A stretch of DNA of 64,000 nt from REEB76 sp963774895 (lineage in GTDB: Bacteria > Pseudomonadota > Gammaproteobacteria > Natronospirales > REEB76): contig CAVZGN010000004.1 in assembly GCA_963774895.1 (NCBI GenBank), positions 372,001 through 436,000 of the forward strand, read 5' to 3'. Position 1 is the stretch's first letter. Every line of letters starts with the position of its first letter. Under the pieces are notes generated by a model that did not search any database, had not been told where the DNA came from, and saw only the letters and a program-made list of their open reading frames with translations. This document shows, in pieces, positions 13,477-23,049 of the stretch. Both the position numbers and the translations under genes were made by a program.

Positions 13477-13552
13477 TGGCAGGCCAGGAGGGAATCGAAC
13501 CCCCAACCTGCGGTTTTGGAGACCGCCGCTCTGCCAATTGAGCTACTGGCCT
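13477..13552 (-). tRNA. trnW: tRNA-Trp (CCA)
   Basis: 76-nt cloverleaf with acceptor AGGCCAG/CTGGCCT, T-loop GGTTCGATTC, anticodon CCA in TCTCCAAAA, and an encoded 3' CCA. It lies between tuf and secE as in Pseudomonas and E. coli. Confidence 0.96.
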
Positions 13553-13600
13553 ATATAAATCTCATAATGTGCAAATCAACCTCGCAGGTTGATCTGCCTG

Positions 13601-14791
<1,191 letters not shown>

Positions 14792-14852
14792 AGTGCTTAC
14801 TCCGATTGCTGTCTGTAACTGAACTTTCTCAAACCCGATCTAACCCTATGCC

Positions 14853-14928
14853 TGGAGCCCATGAACGGAATCGAACCGTTGACCTCGTCCTTACCAAGGA
14901 CGTGCTCTACCGACTGAGCTACATGGGC
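14853..14928 (-). tRNA. trnT: tRNA-Thr (GGT)
   Basis: 76-nt cloverleaf, acceptor GCCCATG/CATGGGC, anticodon GGT in CCTTGGTAAGG, T-loop GGTTCGATTC, encoded CCA. It is closest to tuf in the Tyr-Gly-Thr-tuf array. Confidence 0.96.
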
Positions 14929-14965
14929 GATCATCAAACTGCCACCTCATCCACCCGCTTTATCC

Positions 14966-15039
<74 letters not shown>

Positions 15040-15097
15040 TGCGTCCGGGCATTGGGCGCCTGAACCGGCCGACCAGGGCTCTCGAAACTCAACTTTC

Positions 15098-15184
15098 TGG
15101 TGGAGGGGGAAGGATTCGAACCTTCGTAGGCGTAAAGCCAGCAGATTTACAGTCTGCCCTCGTTGGCCGCTTGAGTACCCCTCC
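15098..15184 (-). tRNA. trnY: tRNA-Tyr (GTA)
   Basis: 87-nt class II tRNA with a long variable arm, acceptor GGAGGGG/CCCCTCC, anticodon GTA in ACTGTAAAT, encoded CCA. It is the first tRNA of this array. In E. coli and relatives tRNA-Thr(TGT) directly precedes it; here that gene is 4 kb away. Confidence 0.96.
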
Positions 15185-15386
15185 ACGGACGAAGCCGGGA
15201 ATTGTCTGATATTTCACGGAGTTGTGTCAACCAGCAAAAGCACTGAAACAGTGCTACCCGCGCCCTTCCTAGCCCAAAGGATAAGCCTAAAGATCAGCAC
15301 CACTCAGAGAATGGTCAAGCAGCGCAGAAACGTTGCAATAAAACTATCCCAGAACGTTGCGAATTACAGGTCATCACCCTCAACTA

Positions 15387-15420
15387 TAAAAAAAGGCGCC
15401 GGAGGTAACTCTCCAGCGCC
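15387..15420 (-). terminator. Rho-independent terminator after pstS
   Basis: On the minus strand GGCGCTGGAG and CTCCGGCGCC pair across a six-base loop, followed by seven T residues. It lies 56 bp past the pstS stop. Confidence 0.88.
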
Positions 15421-15476
15421 GTTTGTCTTCGAGGGTCGGCGTGAACGACTTGTCGCTCTTCATTCAACCTATGAAG

Positions 15477-16502
15477 TCAGAGAGCTAGGTTCTTCTTCCA
15501 ATATGCCCGGATCGCATCCACGGAGCTCTTAGGAAGGGGGCCATAACCAAGATCCTCGGCCATCTTCTGACCGTGCTCATAGCCCCACAGGAAGAACTTG
15601 ATCACTGGCTCGTTCGTCGATTTCGGCATATCCGTACGCATGATTTCCCAAGTCCCGCCTGATATCGGCCAGCTATCGGCGCCTGGCTGATTGGTTAGGA
15701 TCACGTAAAAATCCTGGGCCTTGGTGAAATCTACGTTGGCAGCGGCCGCCTGGAAGGTTTTAAGATTTGGACTCACCAGTTTGCCTGCGCTGTTATACAT
15801 ACGTGCCCATGTCATGTGGTTTTCCTGGATATAGGCATACTCCACATAACCAATTGAGCCACGGATTTGTTGCACGAAAGCAGCAACACCGGCATTGCCT
15901 TTACCACCCACACCTGTCGGCCAACTTATCGCTGTGTTGGCTCCAACTTTCTCGGCCCATTCCGGACTGATCTTCGAGAGATAGTTCGCAAAAGTGAACG
16001 TGGTGCCAGAGCCGTCGGAACGGTGCACAACTGTGATCCCCATGTCAGGCAGACTAACACCTTTGTTCAAAGCCACGATCGCCGGATCATTCCACTTGAC
16101 TATTTTGCCAAGATAAATATCGGCGACCACCGGTCCATTCAGAATGAGTCCACCAGGTTTTACGCCTGGGAGATTCACGACTAGATCTTCGCCTGCAATG
16201 GCCGTGGGGAATTGGATAAGCTTGCTAGTTCTTAGATCTTCGGGTTTCAGAGGCATATCACTCGCCCCGAATGCAACTGTACCGGCCGTGATCTGCTTGA
16301 TGCCACCACCTGAACCGATAGCCTGATAATTCACTTGGACCCCATACTTAGCTTGATACGCCGTAGACCACTGAGCTATCAATGGGTATACCCAAGTACT
16401 ACCTGCTCCTGTGATGGTTTGGTCGGCATATGCACTCAGACTCATCACGGCAGAGCCTGCAAGCATTAGCACAGCCAATTTCTTAATCAGTTGATTCCAC
16501 AT
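15477..16502 (-). CDS. pstS: Phosphate ABC transporter substrate-binding protein PstS
   Basis: Periplasmic phosphate receptor of the high-affinity Pst importer. It has 341 residues with a Sec signal peptide (KKLAVLMLAGSAVMSLSAYA, cut near residue 26). The mature protein starts QTITGAGSTWVYPL and has the phosphate-binding loops GSGGGIKQI, FGASDMPL and HRSDGSGTTF. GAGGAGGG gives a strong ribosome binding site. A Pho box lies about 90 bp upstream. No pstCAB genes are in the window, so this is a stand-alone receptor gene next to a phosphate-type porin. Confidence 0.94.
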   Translation of the reverse strand: MWNQLIKKLAVLMLAGSAVMSLSAYADQTITGAGSTWVYPLIAQWSTAYQAKYGVQVNYQAIGSGGGIKQITAGTVAFGASDMPLKPEDLRTSKLIQFPTAIAGEDLVVNLPGVKPGGLILNGPVVADIYLGKIVKWNDPAIVALNKGVSLPDMGITVVHRSDGSGTTFTFANYLSKISPEWAEKVGANTAISWPTGVGGKGNAGVAAFVQQIRGSIGYVEYAYIQENHMTWARMYNSAGKLVSPNLKTFQAAAANVDFTKAQDFYVILTNQPGADSWPISGGTWEIMRTDMPKSTNEPVIKFFLWGYEHGQKMAEDLGYGPLPKSSVDAIRAYWKKNLAL

Positions 16503-16593
16503 GATGTATTCCCTCCTCAGGAATGTCTTGATCGACTATTAAGGAAACATTTGGATACATTAGAATTCCGGCTTGCAACTCTAAAAGCGCTGC

Positions 16594-16611
16594 ATGACAA
16601 AGCTATGACAC
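16594..16611 (-). promoter_or_regulatory. Pho box upstream of pstS
   Basis: The minus strand reads GTGTCATAGCTTTGTCAT, matching the two 7-bp repeats (CTGTCAT) spaced by four bases that PhoB binds. Ten bases later comes TAGAGT, placed like a -10 box, with no good -35, as in PhoB-dependent promoters. Confidence 0.82.
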
Positions 16612-16678
16612 TTTGTTGGCAGTTCGATGAAGGCGCCGGAAATCCACTGCTGAAATGAACGATATTGATAGCAGCCTA

Positions 16679-16707
16679 TAAAAAGAAAGCGGGCCGAAGC
16701 CCGCTTT
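16679..16707 (-). terminator. Rho-independent terminator after the porin gene
   Basis: Minus strand AAAGCGGGC-TTCG-GCCCGCTTT stem with a UUCG tetraloop, followed by CTTTTT. It separates the porin gene from pstS, so each has its own promoter. Confidence 0.88.
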
Positions 16708-16741
16708 AACCACTCGTACAGAGTGCGGATGAACGCCGTAA

Positions 16742-17779
16742 TTAGAACTTGACCTGAGCCCAGACACCGTATTGCCGGGTGGTTGTGGAATTAGAGTTAT
16801 CGTAGAGATGCTCATACTTGTAAACGAATGCCCAAGTGATGTTCTTGTTGGCCGTCGGGAAGGAAATACCGGCATTGCCGTAGATGTCTTTCTGGGACGG
16901 GTCCACGTCCTTGCTAGGATCGGCATTGTCGTAACGGGCGAACAGCGCGGTGCCGTTATCCAATAACGTGTAGTTCCCGTAGATTGAATAGCCGCTGGCA
17001 GAATTGGTCGTTGTCGTGGTGATATAGGCGGATCCGAAATTGTTCGCATGGAAGTATTCGGCGCCTACCGTGAACGTCGAAGTCTTATAGGCGATGAGCC
17101 CATCATAGCGTGTCGCTGTATTAATCGCAGGGGTAGTCTGGGTGTTTTGACCCAGATCACCGTTATAGCCGCCCACCGCGATGATCAGCCCGTCCACCGG
17201 CATGAAGGCCACACGACCTTCCCAGTCCATGGTCTTGGTGCGGGTGGGATTCTTGTAACCGCCGCCGTTCACCAGCGCCACGTTGTAGTTCACAACGTTG
17301 CCGTCACTCGCGCCTAAAACGTGGAAGCCCCAGTCGCTGGAGTTGCCGAATCCCAAGCGGTCGATGAGGGTGTTCTCGACGAAGCGGTAGCCGTAGATAC
17401 CCTCATCGAAGGGGATCCAGGGCATGTCTGTGGTACCCATCTGGAATATGAATGCATTATTTACTTTGGCCTGCACATAGGCCTTCTTCACGAACAGCTG
17501 GGTTTCCTTGTCCGCTGCAACGTAATTGAAGTCGGTGGTCAGATTGGCCGACCACACATCATCAAAGGTATGGTTGACGACCAGATAGAAACGTTTCACA
17601 TCAAGGCCATAGCCCTGGTTATTGGTCGTAGTGCCATTGGTATCCTGGCTTTGGTACGACCAATCAGTGAACATGAGTCCGCCCACGGTGGTGGTCCCCG
17701 GAGGCGCATCGGCATGGGCTTGCAGCGTGAATAGCGCGGCCCCCGCCAATACTAGAGAAGCCCATTGGATCTTGCGCAT
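16742..17779 (-). CDS. OprP/OprO-type outer membrane porin, probably phosphate-selective
   Basis: Outer membrane beta-barrel protein of 345 residues with a signal peptide ending QAHA near residue 23. The mature chain shows alternating strands and turns, the DVKRFYLVVNHTFDD segment seen in phosphate/pyrophosphate porins, and a C-terminal Phe (GVWAQVKF), the BAM recognition signal. A Pho box upstream and pstS next door support phosphate uptake. The exact anion specificity cannot be read here; sequence identity to OprP was not measured. Confidence 0.8.
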   Translation of the reverse strand: MRKIQWASLVLAGAALFTLQAHADAPPGTTTVGGLMFTDWSYQSQDTNGTTTNNQGYGLDVKRFYLVVNHTFDDVWSANLTTDFNYVAADKETQLFVKKAYVQAKVNNAFIFQMGTTDMPWIPFDEGIYGYRFVENTLIDRLGFGNSSDWGFHVLGASDGNVVNYNVALVNGGGYKNPTRTKTMDWEGRVAFMPVDGLIIAVGGYNGDLGQNTQTTPAINTATRYDGLIAYKTSTFTVGAEYFHANNFGSAYITTTTTNSASGYSIYGNYTLLDNGTALFARYDNADPSKDVDPSQKDIYGNAGISFPTANKNITWAFVYKYEHLYDNSNSTTTRQYGVWAQVKF

Positions 17780-17861
17780 GTGTGAGTACTCCTAAAATGG
17801 AACGACGATGAACGGACCACCTGATAGGTGGTTTCTGTGTGCAAGAGGTTAGGCAAGCAAT

Positions 17862-17879
17862 ATGACGGATAGATGACGG
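17862..17879 (-). promoter_or_regulatory. Pho box upstream of the porin gene
   Basis: The minus strand reads CCGTCATCTATCCGTCAT: two PhoB half-sites, each one mismatch from CTGTCAT, four bases apart. Exactly ten bases later is TAACCT, the same geometry as at pstS. Confidence 0.82.
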
Positions 17880-18126
17880 AATGTTGTAGTTTTAGTGACA
17901 GTCGGAATAATGTCACGCTTGATCTACTTTCGAATAAATTAATACTTAACTTATGTGGTTTTTTTCATACGCTGGTTTGCTTTAATTTTCTTATTTCCAA
18001 AGCTGGTTTTACAAATCACAGTTGCAAAACTCGCAAAAATGTCATCGACGTGCCACAACTGGCATGTGCGTAAGTATATATAGAAGAGTCGCATATCAAT
18101 CCGCAGAATAATTCGAGGCTGCATAC
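17880..18126. other. AT-rich intergenic stretch, no recognised gene
   Basis: Markedly more AT-rich than its neighbours, without a plausible ORF. It lies between the Pho-regulated porin promoter and a MITE-like element, which suggests acquired or decayed DNA. Confidence 0.45.
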
Positions 18127-18265
18127 TTAAGGAAACTCTGATTAATTTAATTTTCCATTATGCCGGCGAAGGCCGGCATCCAATAAGCGAGTGATTTTTC
18201 TGGATTACGGCTTCCGCTGGAATGACGAAATCGGGGCATGAGTGAATAAATCAGAGCTTCCTTAA
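18127..18265. mobile_element. MITE-like element with terminal inverted repeats
   Basis: About 139 bp bounded by TTAAGGAAACTCTGATTAAT on the left and the inverted copy ending AATCAGAGCTTCCTTAA on the right (one mismatch over the outer 16 bases). Internally it has GCCGGCGAAGGCCGGCATCC and a TTCCGCTGGAATGACG motif typical of short dispersed proteobacterial elements. No transposase is encoded, so any movement would need one in trans. Confidence 0.75.
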
Positions 18266-18580
18266 ATAGATTCAGTCAAGGTTTAGCTAACAATGAACAT
18301 GCACTTCCGAAAAGTGCGTGGCGTAAAAAAGCCAGCATCCAGCAAGCTCCCCTTACCGCGCGCTGGCTTAGTTTGGATATCAATATATCAAGTATGGGTA
18401 AGCATCACCCCTTCACCAATTTCCGCCCATAAACATGCGCATGATGCTTACCACAAACCCAGCACCCACCACGACACTGATTCGGCAGGCCTGCCGGGCC
18501 AAGCTGACTGGCCCCGAACACGGCGGAGCCGTACCGATGACAATTTCAAGTTTTTCTTTGGCGGCTAGTTCCTTGTCTAC
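18266..18580. other. Intergenic stretch, no recognised gene
   Basis: A 91-codon open frame on the plus strand (18293-18568) has no ribosome binding site and a composition unlike a real protein, so it is not called. No RNA gene was recognised. Confidence 0.4.
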
Positions 18581-18964
18581 CTAGATAATGAATCCGAGGT
18601 AAAGAAAAACCAAGCCGAGGATAAAGACGACAATTCCACCGAATATGAGCACGCTGTCCTTGTTGCACTTTCGGTACAGCGCGATGGCGGGGCCGGGGAG
18701 GAGAAGGAGAAAGGCCCCTTTTGCAATCGTGAGCCATCCGAGGATTGTTACGAGCAATGGCAGACCGGAGGTCCAGACATTATTCATCACGACAATCACG
18801 ACGCCCATGGTCAATATGAGGAAACTCCACAGCCACAGCCATCCGCGGTCCTCGGTTACCTTTTGAAGGGCGGCCGTTATGTTTTTTCTGTCGATGGCAA
18901 CCGATAGGCCCATTACCGCGAAGATAATCCCCAATGCTTGCGTGATAGCGATTGAGACGTTCAT
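18581..18964 (-). CDS. Hypothetical inner membrane protein, four transmembrane segments
   Basis: 127 residues, mostly hydrophobic: segments at about 5-22, 43-60, 66-85 and 104-126, with short charged loops (IDRKNITAALQKVTEDR and YRKCNKDS). I do not recognise a named family; it resembles small DUF-type membrane proteins. It lies alone between a MITE-like element and tRNA-Thr inside the block that splits the tRNA array. Confidence 0.65.
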   Translation of the reverse strand: MNVSIAITQALGIIFAVMGLSVAIDRKNITAALQKVTEDRGWLWLWSFLILTMGVVIVVMNNVWTSGLPLLVTILGWLTIAKGAFLLLLPGPAIALYRKCNKDSVLIFGGIVVFILGLVFLYLGFII

Positions 18965-19179
18965 TTGTTTATATTACATGATTTAATAAACTCGGCCTTT
19001 TATAATTAATAACGCCATTATGTGCCAGCGCGAATCCTCGACACTCCATAACAATTACGCATAATGACTAAAAGTTTTCAATTTCCGCAAAATATGGTTC
19101 GAGCCGATAAATGGAAAGGCTTTTTTGGCGGACTTTATCGGTGCGGCCGACCTTTTACATTGTGTCTTTATTTAAAGTG

Positions 19180-19252
19180 TGCCGGCAGAGAGAATCGAAC
19201 TCCCGACCTTTGGTTTACAAAACCACTGCTCTACCAGCTGAGCTATGCCGGC
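19180..19252 (-). tRNA. trnT: tRNA-Thr (TGT), CCA not encoded
   Basis: 73-nt cloverleaf with acceptor GCCGGCA/TGCCGGC, anticodon TGT in TTTTGTAAAC, T-loop GAGTTCGATTC. Unlike the other tRNAs in the window, the 3' end reads A-CAC instead of A-CCA, so CCA must be added by enzyme. Its usual partner tRNA-Tyr is 4 kb downstream. Confidence 0.94.
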
Positions 19253-19299
19253 CTGTCGTTGATGGTGCGGTAAGATTCTAGCAGGACCAGGCCTCGGCT

Positions 19300-20013
19300 T
19301 CAGTGGCCTGCAGAATCACAAGCCTCGCGTCCTATGTTCACATCCCCCTCATCCAGATCGGACAATGCGCTGGCGGCCAGTAGCTGGCTGTCGGCGCCAT
19401 GGGCATCCAACCAGTAGCGCGGTGAATCCCGGAAACGCTCGCTCAGGAGTGGATGGTAGCCCATCTCCCGGATTTTCTTCTGGCGTGTCAGCGCGCCAAA
19501 ACGATCAGTGAATACTCCCAGGGAGATGGCGTTGCGGTTCGCCTCGTCGGTCACCACATAGAGATCCTTGACACCGTGCGACTTGAGTAATTTGGCGGCG
19601 GCATCCGCCTCACGGTGTGAACCGAATGGTGGTAGATAGACCCAGTAACCCAAACGCACCTTACCCGGGACGGTACGTTGCGTAACCTGGTTGCCGGCTT
19701 TCTGCAAACGAGCAATTGCTGTCTGCGCGGCTTCGGTGCTGGGAAACGGCCCATAACTGGCACAGACTTGTTGTACATTTTGGCCGGCGGGGGCAACGGC
19801 TTGCGCCGTTACAGCCGGCGTGAGTGCAGGTGCGGTTGATTTGTTAAGCGCCTGCTTTTCCGCAGGCGTCAGTTCCGATATCAATCTCAATGACTGGACA
19901 TGGGGCAGCGGCGACATTGGATGTAGTGTTTCAGCCGGCGTCCTTAACCATCCATACCAGATGAAAGCCACCACGTTGGCAAGCACCAACACCAGAAAAA
20001 CTTTACGCATCAC
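19300..20013 (-). CDS. SPOR-domain protein, membrane-anchored
   Basis: 237 residues: a short cytoplasmic start, one membrane helix at about 4-20 (FLVLVLANVVAFIWYGWL), a Pro/Ala-rich linker, and a SPOR-like domain near 82-160 (CASYGPFPSTEAAQTAI ... VYLPPFGSHREADAAAKLL). SPOR domains bind denuded peptidoglycan glycan strands, often at the septum. The start is either GTG 20011-20013, overlapping the coaX stop, or ATG 20008-20010. Genes in this place after coaX are commonly SPOR proteins in gammaproteobacteria. Confidence 0.85.
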   Translation of the reverse strand: MMRKVFLVLVLANVVAFIWYGWLRTPAETLHPMSPLPHVQSLRLISELTPAEKQALNKSTAPALTPAVTAQAVAPAGQNVQQVCASYGPFPSTEAAQTAIARLQKAGNQVTQRTVPGKVRLGYWVYLPPFGSHREADAAAKLLKSHGVKDLYVVTDEANRNAISLGVFTDRFGALTRQKKIREMGYHPLLSERFRDSPRYWLDAHGADSQLLAASALSDLDEGDVNIGREACDSAGH

Positions 20014-20753
20014 GTTTGCTGCCCTGCCAAGACTGCCAGACCTTCCAGTACCAGATGGGGTGTCAGTGTAAACTGTCCCCGCGCTATCGATTGCAGGCGC
20101 GCGGCGTCTCCGCCGGTCAACAGGAACTTAGTCTGCGCACCCTGCAGCCCCTGGATCTCCGTGGTTGCCCGCTCCAAGAAGCCGGCGGCGGCATATAGGA
20201 TGCCACTGGTAACAGCGGTGCGCGTGTCGCGTGCATAAAGCGAAACTGTATCGCCAGGTTCTTTGGGAATCGCCGGAGCAGCCGCCGCGAGTGCGCGCTG
20301 CATGACTCCGAGGCCCGGAGCGATCAATCCGCCCAGGTGCCGGCCTTCGCGGGTAACTGTATCCACAGTGATCGCCGTCCCGCAGCTGATAACACACGCA
20401 GGCCCGCCATATCGATGATACGCACCGATGACCGCGACCCAGCGATCCGCGCCCAATTGTGCAGGCTGGGTATAACCGTTGGTGACGCCGCAAGCCTGCG
20501 GCGTCGTTTGTATATACTCCGGATCACGCCGAAAATGCTCATGGCAGTAACGGTTGATGCTCTCGGTTAATGAAGTCCCCGCCACGTTGATAACAAGAAT
20601 ACGCTCAGGGGGTGGTAGTTCGGCCCAGGCAGATGCCAATACTTCCATAATAGGTCTATCTTTATATTCGAGCGCACCGTAATCGGAAATCACCTGATCG
20701 CCAGCCCGGCCCCACTTGATGCGGGAGTTGCCCACATCCACCAACAGTATCAC
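20010..20753 (-). CDS. coaX: Type III pantothenate kinase
   Basis: First step of coenzyme A synthesis, ATP + pantothenate to 4'-phosphopantothenate. The GTG at 20751-20753 overlaps the birA stop (GTGA), giving MILLVDVGNSRIKWG with the ASKHA-fold nucleotide loop DVGNSRIKW. Further signatures are GADRWVAVIGAY (catalytic Asp), CVISCGTAITVD and GGLIAPGLGVM. It has 247 residues. It is translationally coupled to birA upstream and to the SPOR gene downstream. Confidence 0.95.
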   Translation of the reverse strand: MILLVDVGNSRIKWGRAGDQVISDYGALEYKDRPIMEVLASAWAELPPPERILVINVAGTSLTESINRYCHEHFRRDPEYIQTTPQACGVTNGYTQPAQLGADRWVAVIGAYHRYGGPACVISCGTAITVDTVTREGRHLGGLIAPGLGVMQRALAAAAPAIPKEPGDTVSLYARDTRTAVTSGILYAAAGFLERATTEIQGLQGAQTKFLLTGGDAARLQSIARGQFTLTPHLVLEGLAVLAGQQT

Positions 20754-21733
20754 GACTGTATCCTCAGGCTGAGATCGCCGGACACAAAGCGCCGCGTACC
20801 TGCCTCGGTATGTAGCAACAACGCCCCATCCTGGTCTACGCCCAGAGCCGTGCCGTCGATGGTCTGTTGCTGGTATAGCAGCTGTACCTGGCGTCCGGCG
20901 ACCAGATCCAGCGCACGCCAATCCTGCGTGAAGGCGCCGAATCCCTGCACCGCAAACTCTTGTATCGCCGCCACCAGTGCTTCGATCATCGCGGCTGCCA
21001 GATGATTGCGATCCGGTATCTCGCCTGGAGCCAGCGTCGCGAGATCGGTCCACGGCTGATCAATATCTGTCGCCGCCTGCTTGGGCATGCGTACGTTAAT
21101 ACCCATGCCAATTACGGCACGCACACGGCCGGGCGGTTCTCCCTGTACCTCCACTAGGATTCCGCCCAGTTTGCTGCTTGCAACCAGCAAATCATTAGGC
21201 CATTTGATCGCCACACCTGTGATATTGACTGCACGCAAAGCACGCACCGCGGCGATAGCCGCCACCATGCCAAGCGCAGTGAAACCAGGTGGCACATCAT
21301 CGAACTGCCAGCCCAGTGATAGATACAGATTCGCTGCAAACGGCGATATCCATTTTCGACCGCGACGGCCACGGCCGTTTGTCTGCCATTCCGCCAGACA
21401 TACGGCTGGAAAAATGTTTGAACGAGACATGAGCCATGAATTAGTAGAGTCCACTTTATCCAGCACTTCGAATGCTTGCAGGCTTACATTACATCCCGGT
21501 GTGAGCCGCTTGCGTATCCGCGTCTCCTCCAGTAATTCCACTGCCTGCGTCAATTGATAACCCCGACCCGGTACGCATACTATTTCCAAGCCGAGTGATT
21601 CTAATTGACGTATGTGCTTCCACACCGCACTGCGACTGATATTCAACTGTTTTGCGATTTGTTCACCGGAATGGTAACCGCCATCAACCAGCATGCGTAC
21701 GATGGTGTGCGTGCTCTCGGATATGGATTGCAT
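20750..21733 (-). CDS. birA: Bifunctional biotin ligase / biotin operon repressor BirA
   Basis: Attaches biotin to carboxylase carrier protein and, with biotinyl-AMP, represses biotin genes. I place the start at ATG 21731-21733 (MQSISESTHTIVRML), giving 327 residues; the frame upstream is Cys-rich and unlike BirA. An N-terminal winged helix (GEQIAKQLNISRSAVWKHIRQLESLG) shows it is the regulatory type. The catalytic loop is TNGRGRRGRKWISP, followed by KWPNDLLV. bioA lies in the same window. Confidence 0.95.
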   Translation of the reverse strand: MQSISESTHTIVRMLVDGGYHSGEQIAKQLNISRSAVWKHIRQLESLGLEIVCVPGRGYQLTQAVELLEETRIRKRLTPGCNVSLQAFEVLDKVDSTNSWLMSRSNIFPAVCLAEWQTNGRGRRGRKWISPFAANLYLSLGWQFDDVPPGFTALGMVAAIAAVRALRAVNITGVAIKWPNDLLVASSKLGGILVEVQGEPPGRVRAVIGMGINVRMPKQAATDIDQPWTDLATLAPGEIPDRNHLAAAMIEALVAAIQEFAVQGFGAFTQDWRALDLVAGRQVQLLYQQQTIDGTALGVDQDGALLLHTEAGTRRFVSGDLSLRIQS

Positions 21734-21755
21734 TACGACCGCCTGATGGCTGGCG

Positions 21756-22397
21756 TCAGCGCTGCCGGTGCCACAGCATGACACGGGTGAAGCGATTCTC
21801 AGTACCGGCGGTGAGACGGCGAATATTACTGCGGTGCGTAAACACAATGAACAGCGCCATCGCAATTCCGAACCAGAAAAGCGGCGAGTTGAATCCAACC
21901 CCCGGTGCCAGCAGCGCATACACAGGTACTGAACAGGCTGCAAGCATCGTTGATACACTGACATAGCCACTGAGTATGAGTACCAGTACCCACACCACCA
22001 GTGCCAATATCAATGCCTGCCAAGAAAGTATCAGCAGCACACCGAGAAACGTAGCTGCACCCTTGCCGCCATGGAAACGGAAAAAGACCGGAAACACATG
22101 CCCGACGACGGCCGCAGCACCACAGAGCACGGCGGTCCATCCCGCGGTCACTAGGGAGCTATGTGCCAACGGTAATAACGGGAGCACATAAGCCGCCAGC
22201 ACACCCTTGCCAACATCGATCGCCATCACCCATAGTGCGAATACCTTACCCTGGGTGCGCAGTGCGTTGGTGCTGCCGGCATTACCACTGCCGGATTTGC
22301 GGATATCCACACCGCCATGGAACTTACCTACGATCAGGCTGCCGATAAGCGAACCCAGCAGATACGCCAGAAGGATTTTAATGATCAACACTGGCAT
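21756..22397 (-). CDS. plsY: Glycerol-3-phosphate acyltransferase PlsY
   Basis: Inner membrane enzyme that transfers an acyl group from acyl-phosphate to glycerol-3-phosphate, the first step of phospholipid synthesis. It has 213 residues and five membrane segments. Motif 1 (SGSGNAGSTNALRT), motif 2 (GHVFPVFFRFHGGKGAAT) and motif 3 (FTHRSNIRRL) are intact. First gene of the plsY-birA-coaX-SPOR run on the minus strand, 22 bp before birA. Confidence 0.95.
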   Translation of the reverse strand: MPVLIIKILLAYLLGSLIGSLIVGKFHGGVDIRKSGSGNAGSTNALRTQGKVFALWVMAIDVGKGVLAAYVLPLLPLAHSSLVTAGWTAVLCGAAAVVGHVFPVFFRFHGGKGAATFLGVLLILSWQALILALVVWVLVLILSGYVSVSTMLAACSVPVYALLAPGVGFNSPLFWFGIAMALFIVFTHRSNIRRLTAGTENRFTRVMLWHRQR

Positions 22398-22517
22398 AGC
22401 CTGGCATCCCCTCCGCGAACCGGGCGGCTATTTTAGCAGGGCTTGGCATACCAAGACTTGCAGGCCGGTGGCAGGTGTTCAACAATCAGTCACTTCAATG
22501 CAGGGGAATCGAGTCGC

Positions 22518-22970
22518 ATGAGCATGAACCCTGATCGAGTGGCCGAAGACATTGTTCTAGCCCTGCGACGCATCATGCGCAGTATGGATATAGCCAGCCG
22601 CCAGCTCATCAGTAAATATGGTATTACCACGCCGCAGCTCATCTGTTTGCAGCATATGCTTGAACATGGTCCCATGACGACGGGCATGCTTGCCCAGGCA
22701 GTCTCGCTGAGCCCCGCCACCGTGACCGGCATTCTTGACCGGATGGAGCGGCGCGGCTTGGTTACCCGTGAGCGCCGGCCTGAGGACAAACGCCGGGTGC
22801 TGGTCGCCATCACGGAATCTGGCCGGGGAGCCGCAGAAGCGGCGCCTTCGTATCTTGCTGAACGCCTGAGCCATGCACTGGAGGGTTTGCCCGAGGACGA
22901 TCGCAGGAAAATCCAGCGCGTGATCCTGTATCTGGCTGACCTGGCGGATATGGGCAATGGCAGCAAATAA
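22518..22970 (+). CDS. MarR-family transcriptional regulator
   Basis: 150 residues with a winged helix-turn-helix: TGMLAQAVSLSPATVTGILDRMERRGLV as recognition region and ERRPEDKRRVLVAITESG as the beta-wing. Helices at both ends provide the dimer interface. The ATG at 22518 follows AGGGGAA; a second ATG at 22524 is possible. It is divergent from plsY. The target and ligand are unknown. Confidence 0.88.
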   Translation: MSMNPDRVAEDIVLALRRIMRSMDIASRQLISKYGITTPQLICLQHMLEHGPMTTGMLAQAVSLSPATVTGILDRMERRGLVTRERRPEDKRRVLVAITESGRGAAEAAPSYLAERLSHALEGLPEDDRRKIQRVILYLADLADMGNGSK

Positions 22971-23049
22971 TCTGCTGCGGGTGTTGATCGGGCATCACCA
23001 TAACACGTCGGCTGTTACCTCCAGTCTGGAATTTTGATACCACGCACCT

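Noticed and set aside
18293..18568. Plus-strand frame of 91 codons
   Set aside because: No ribosome binding site, odd composition, no family resemblance.
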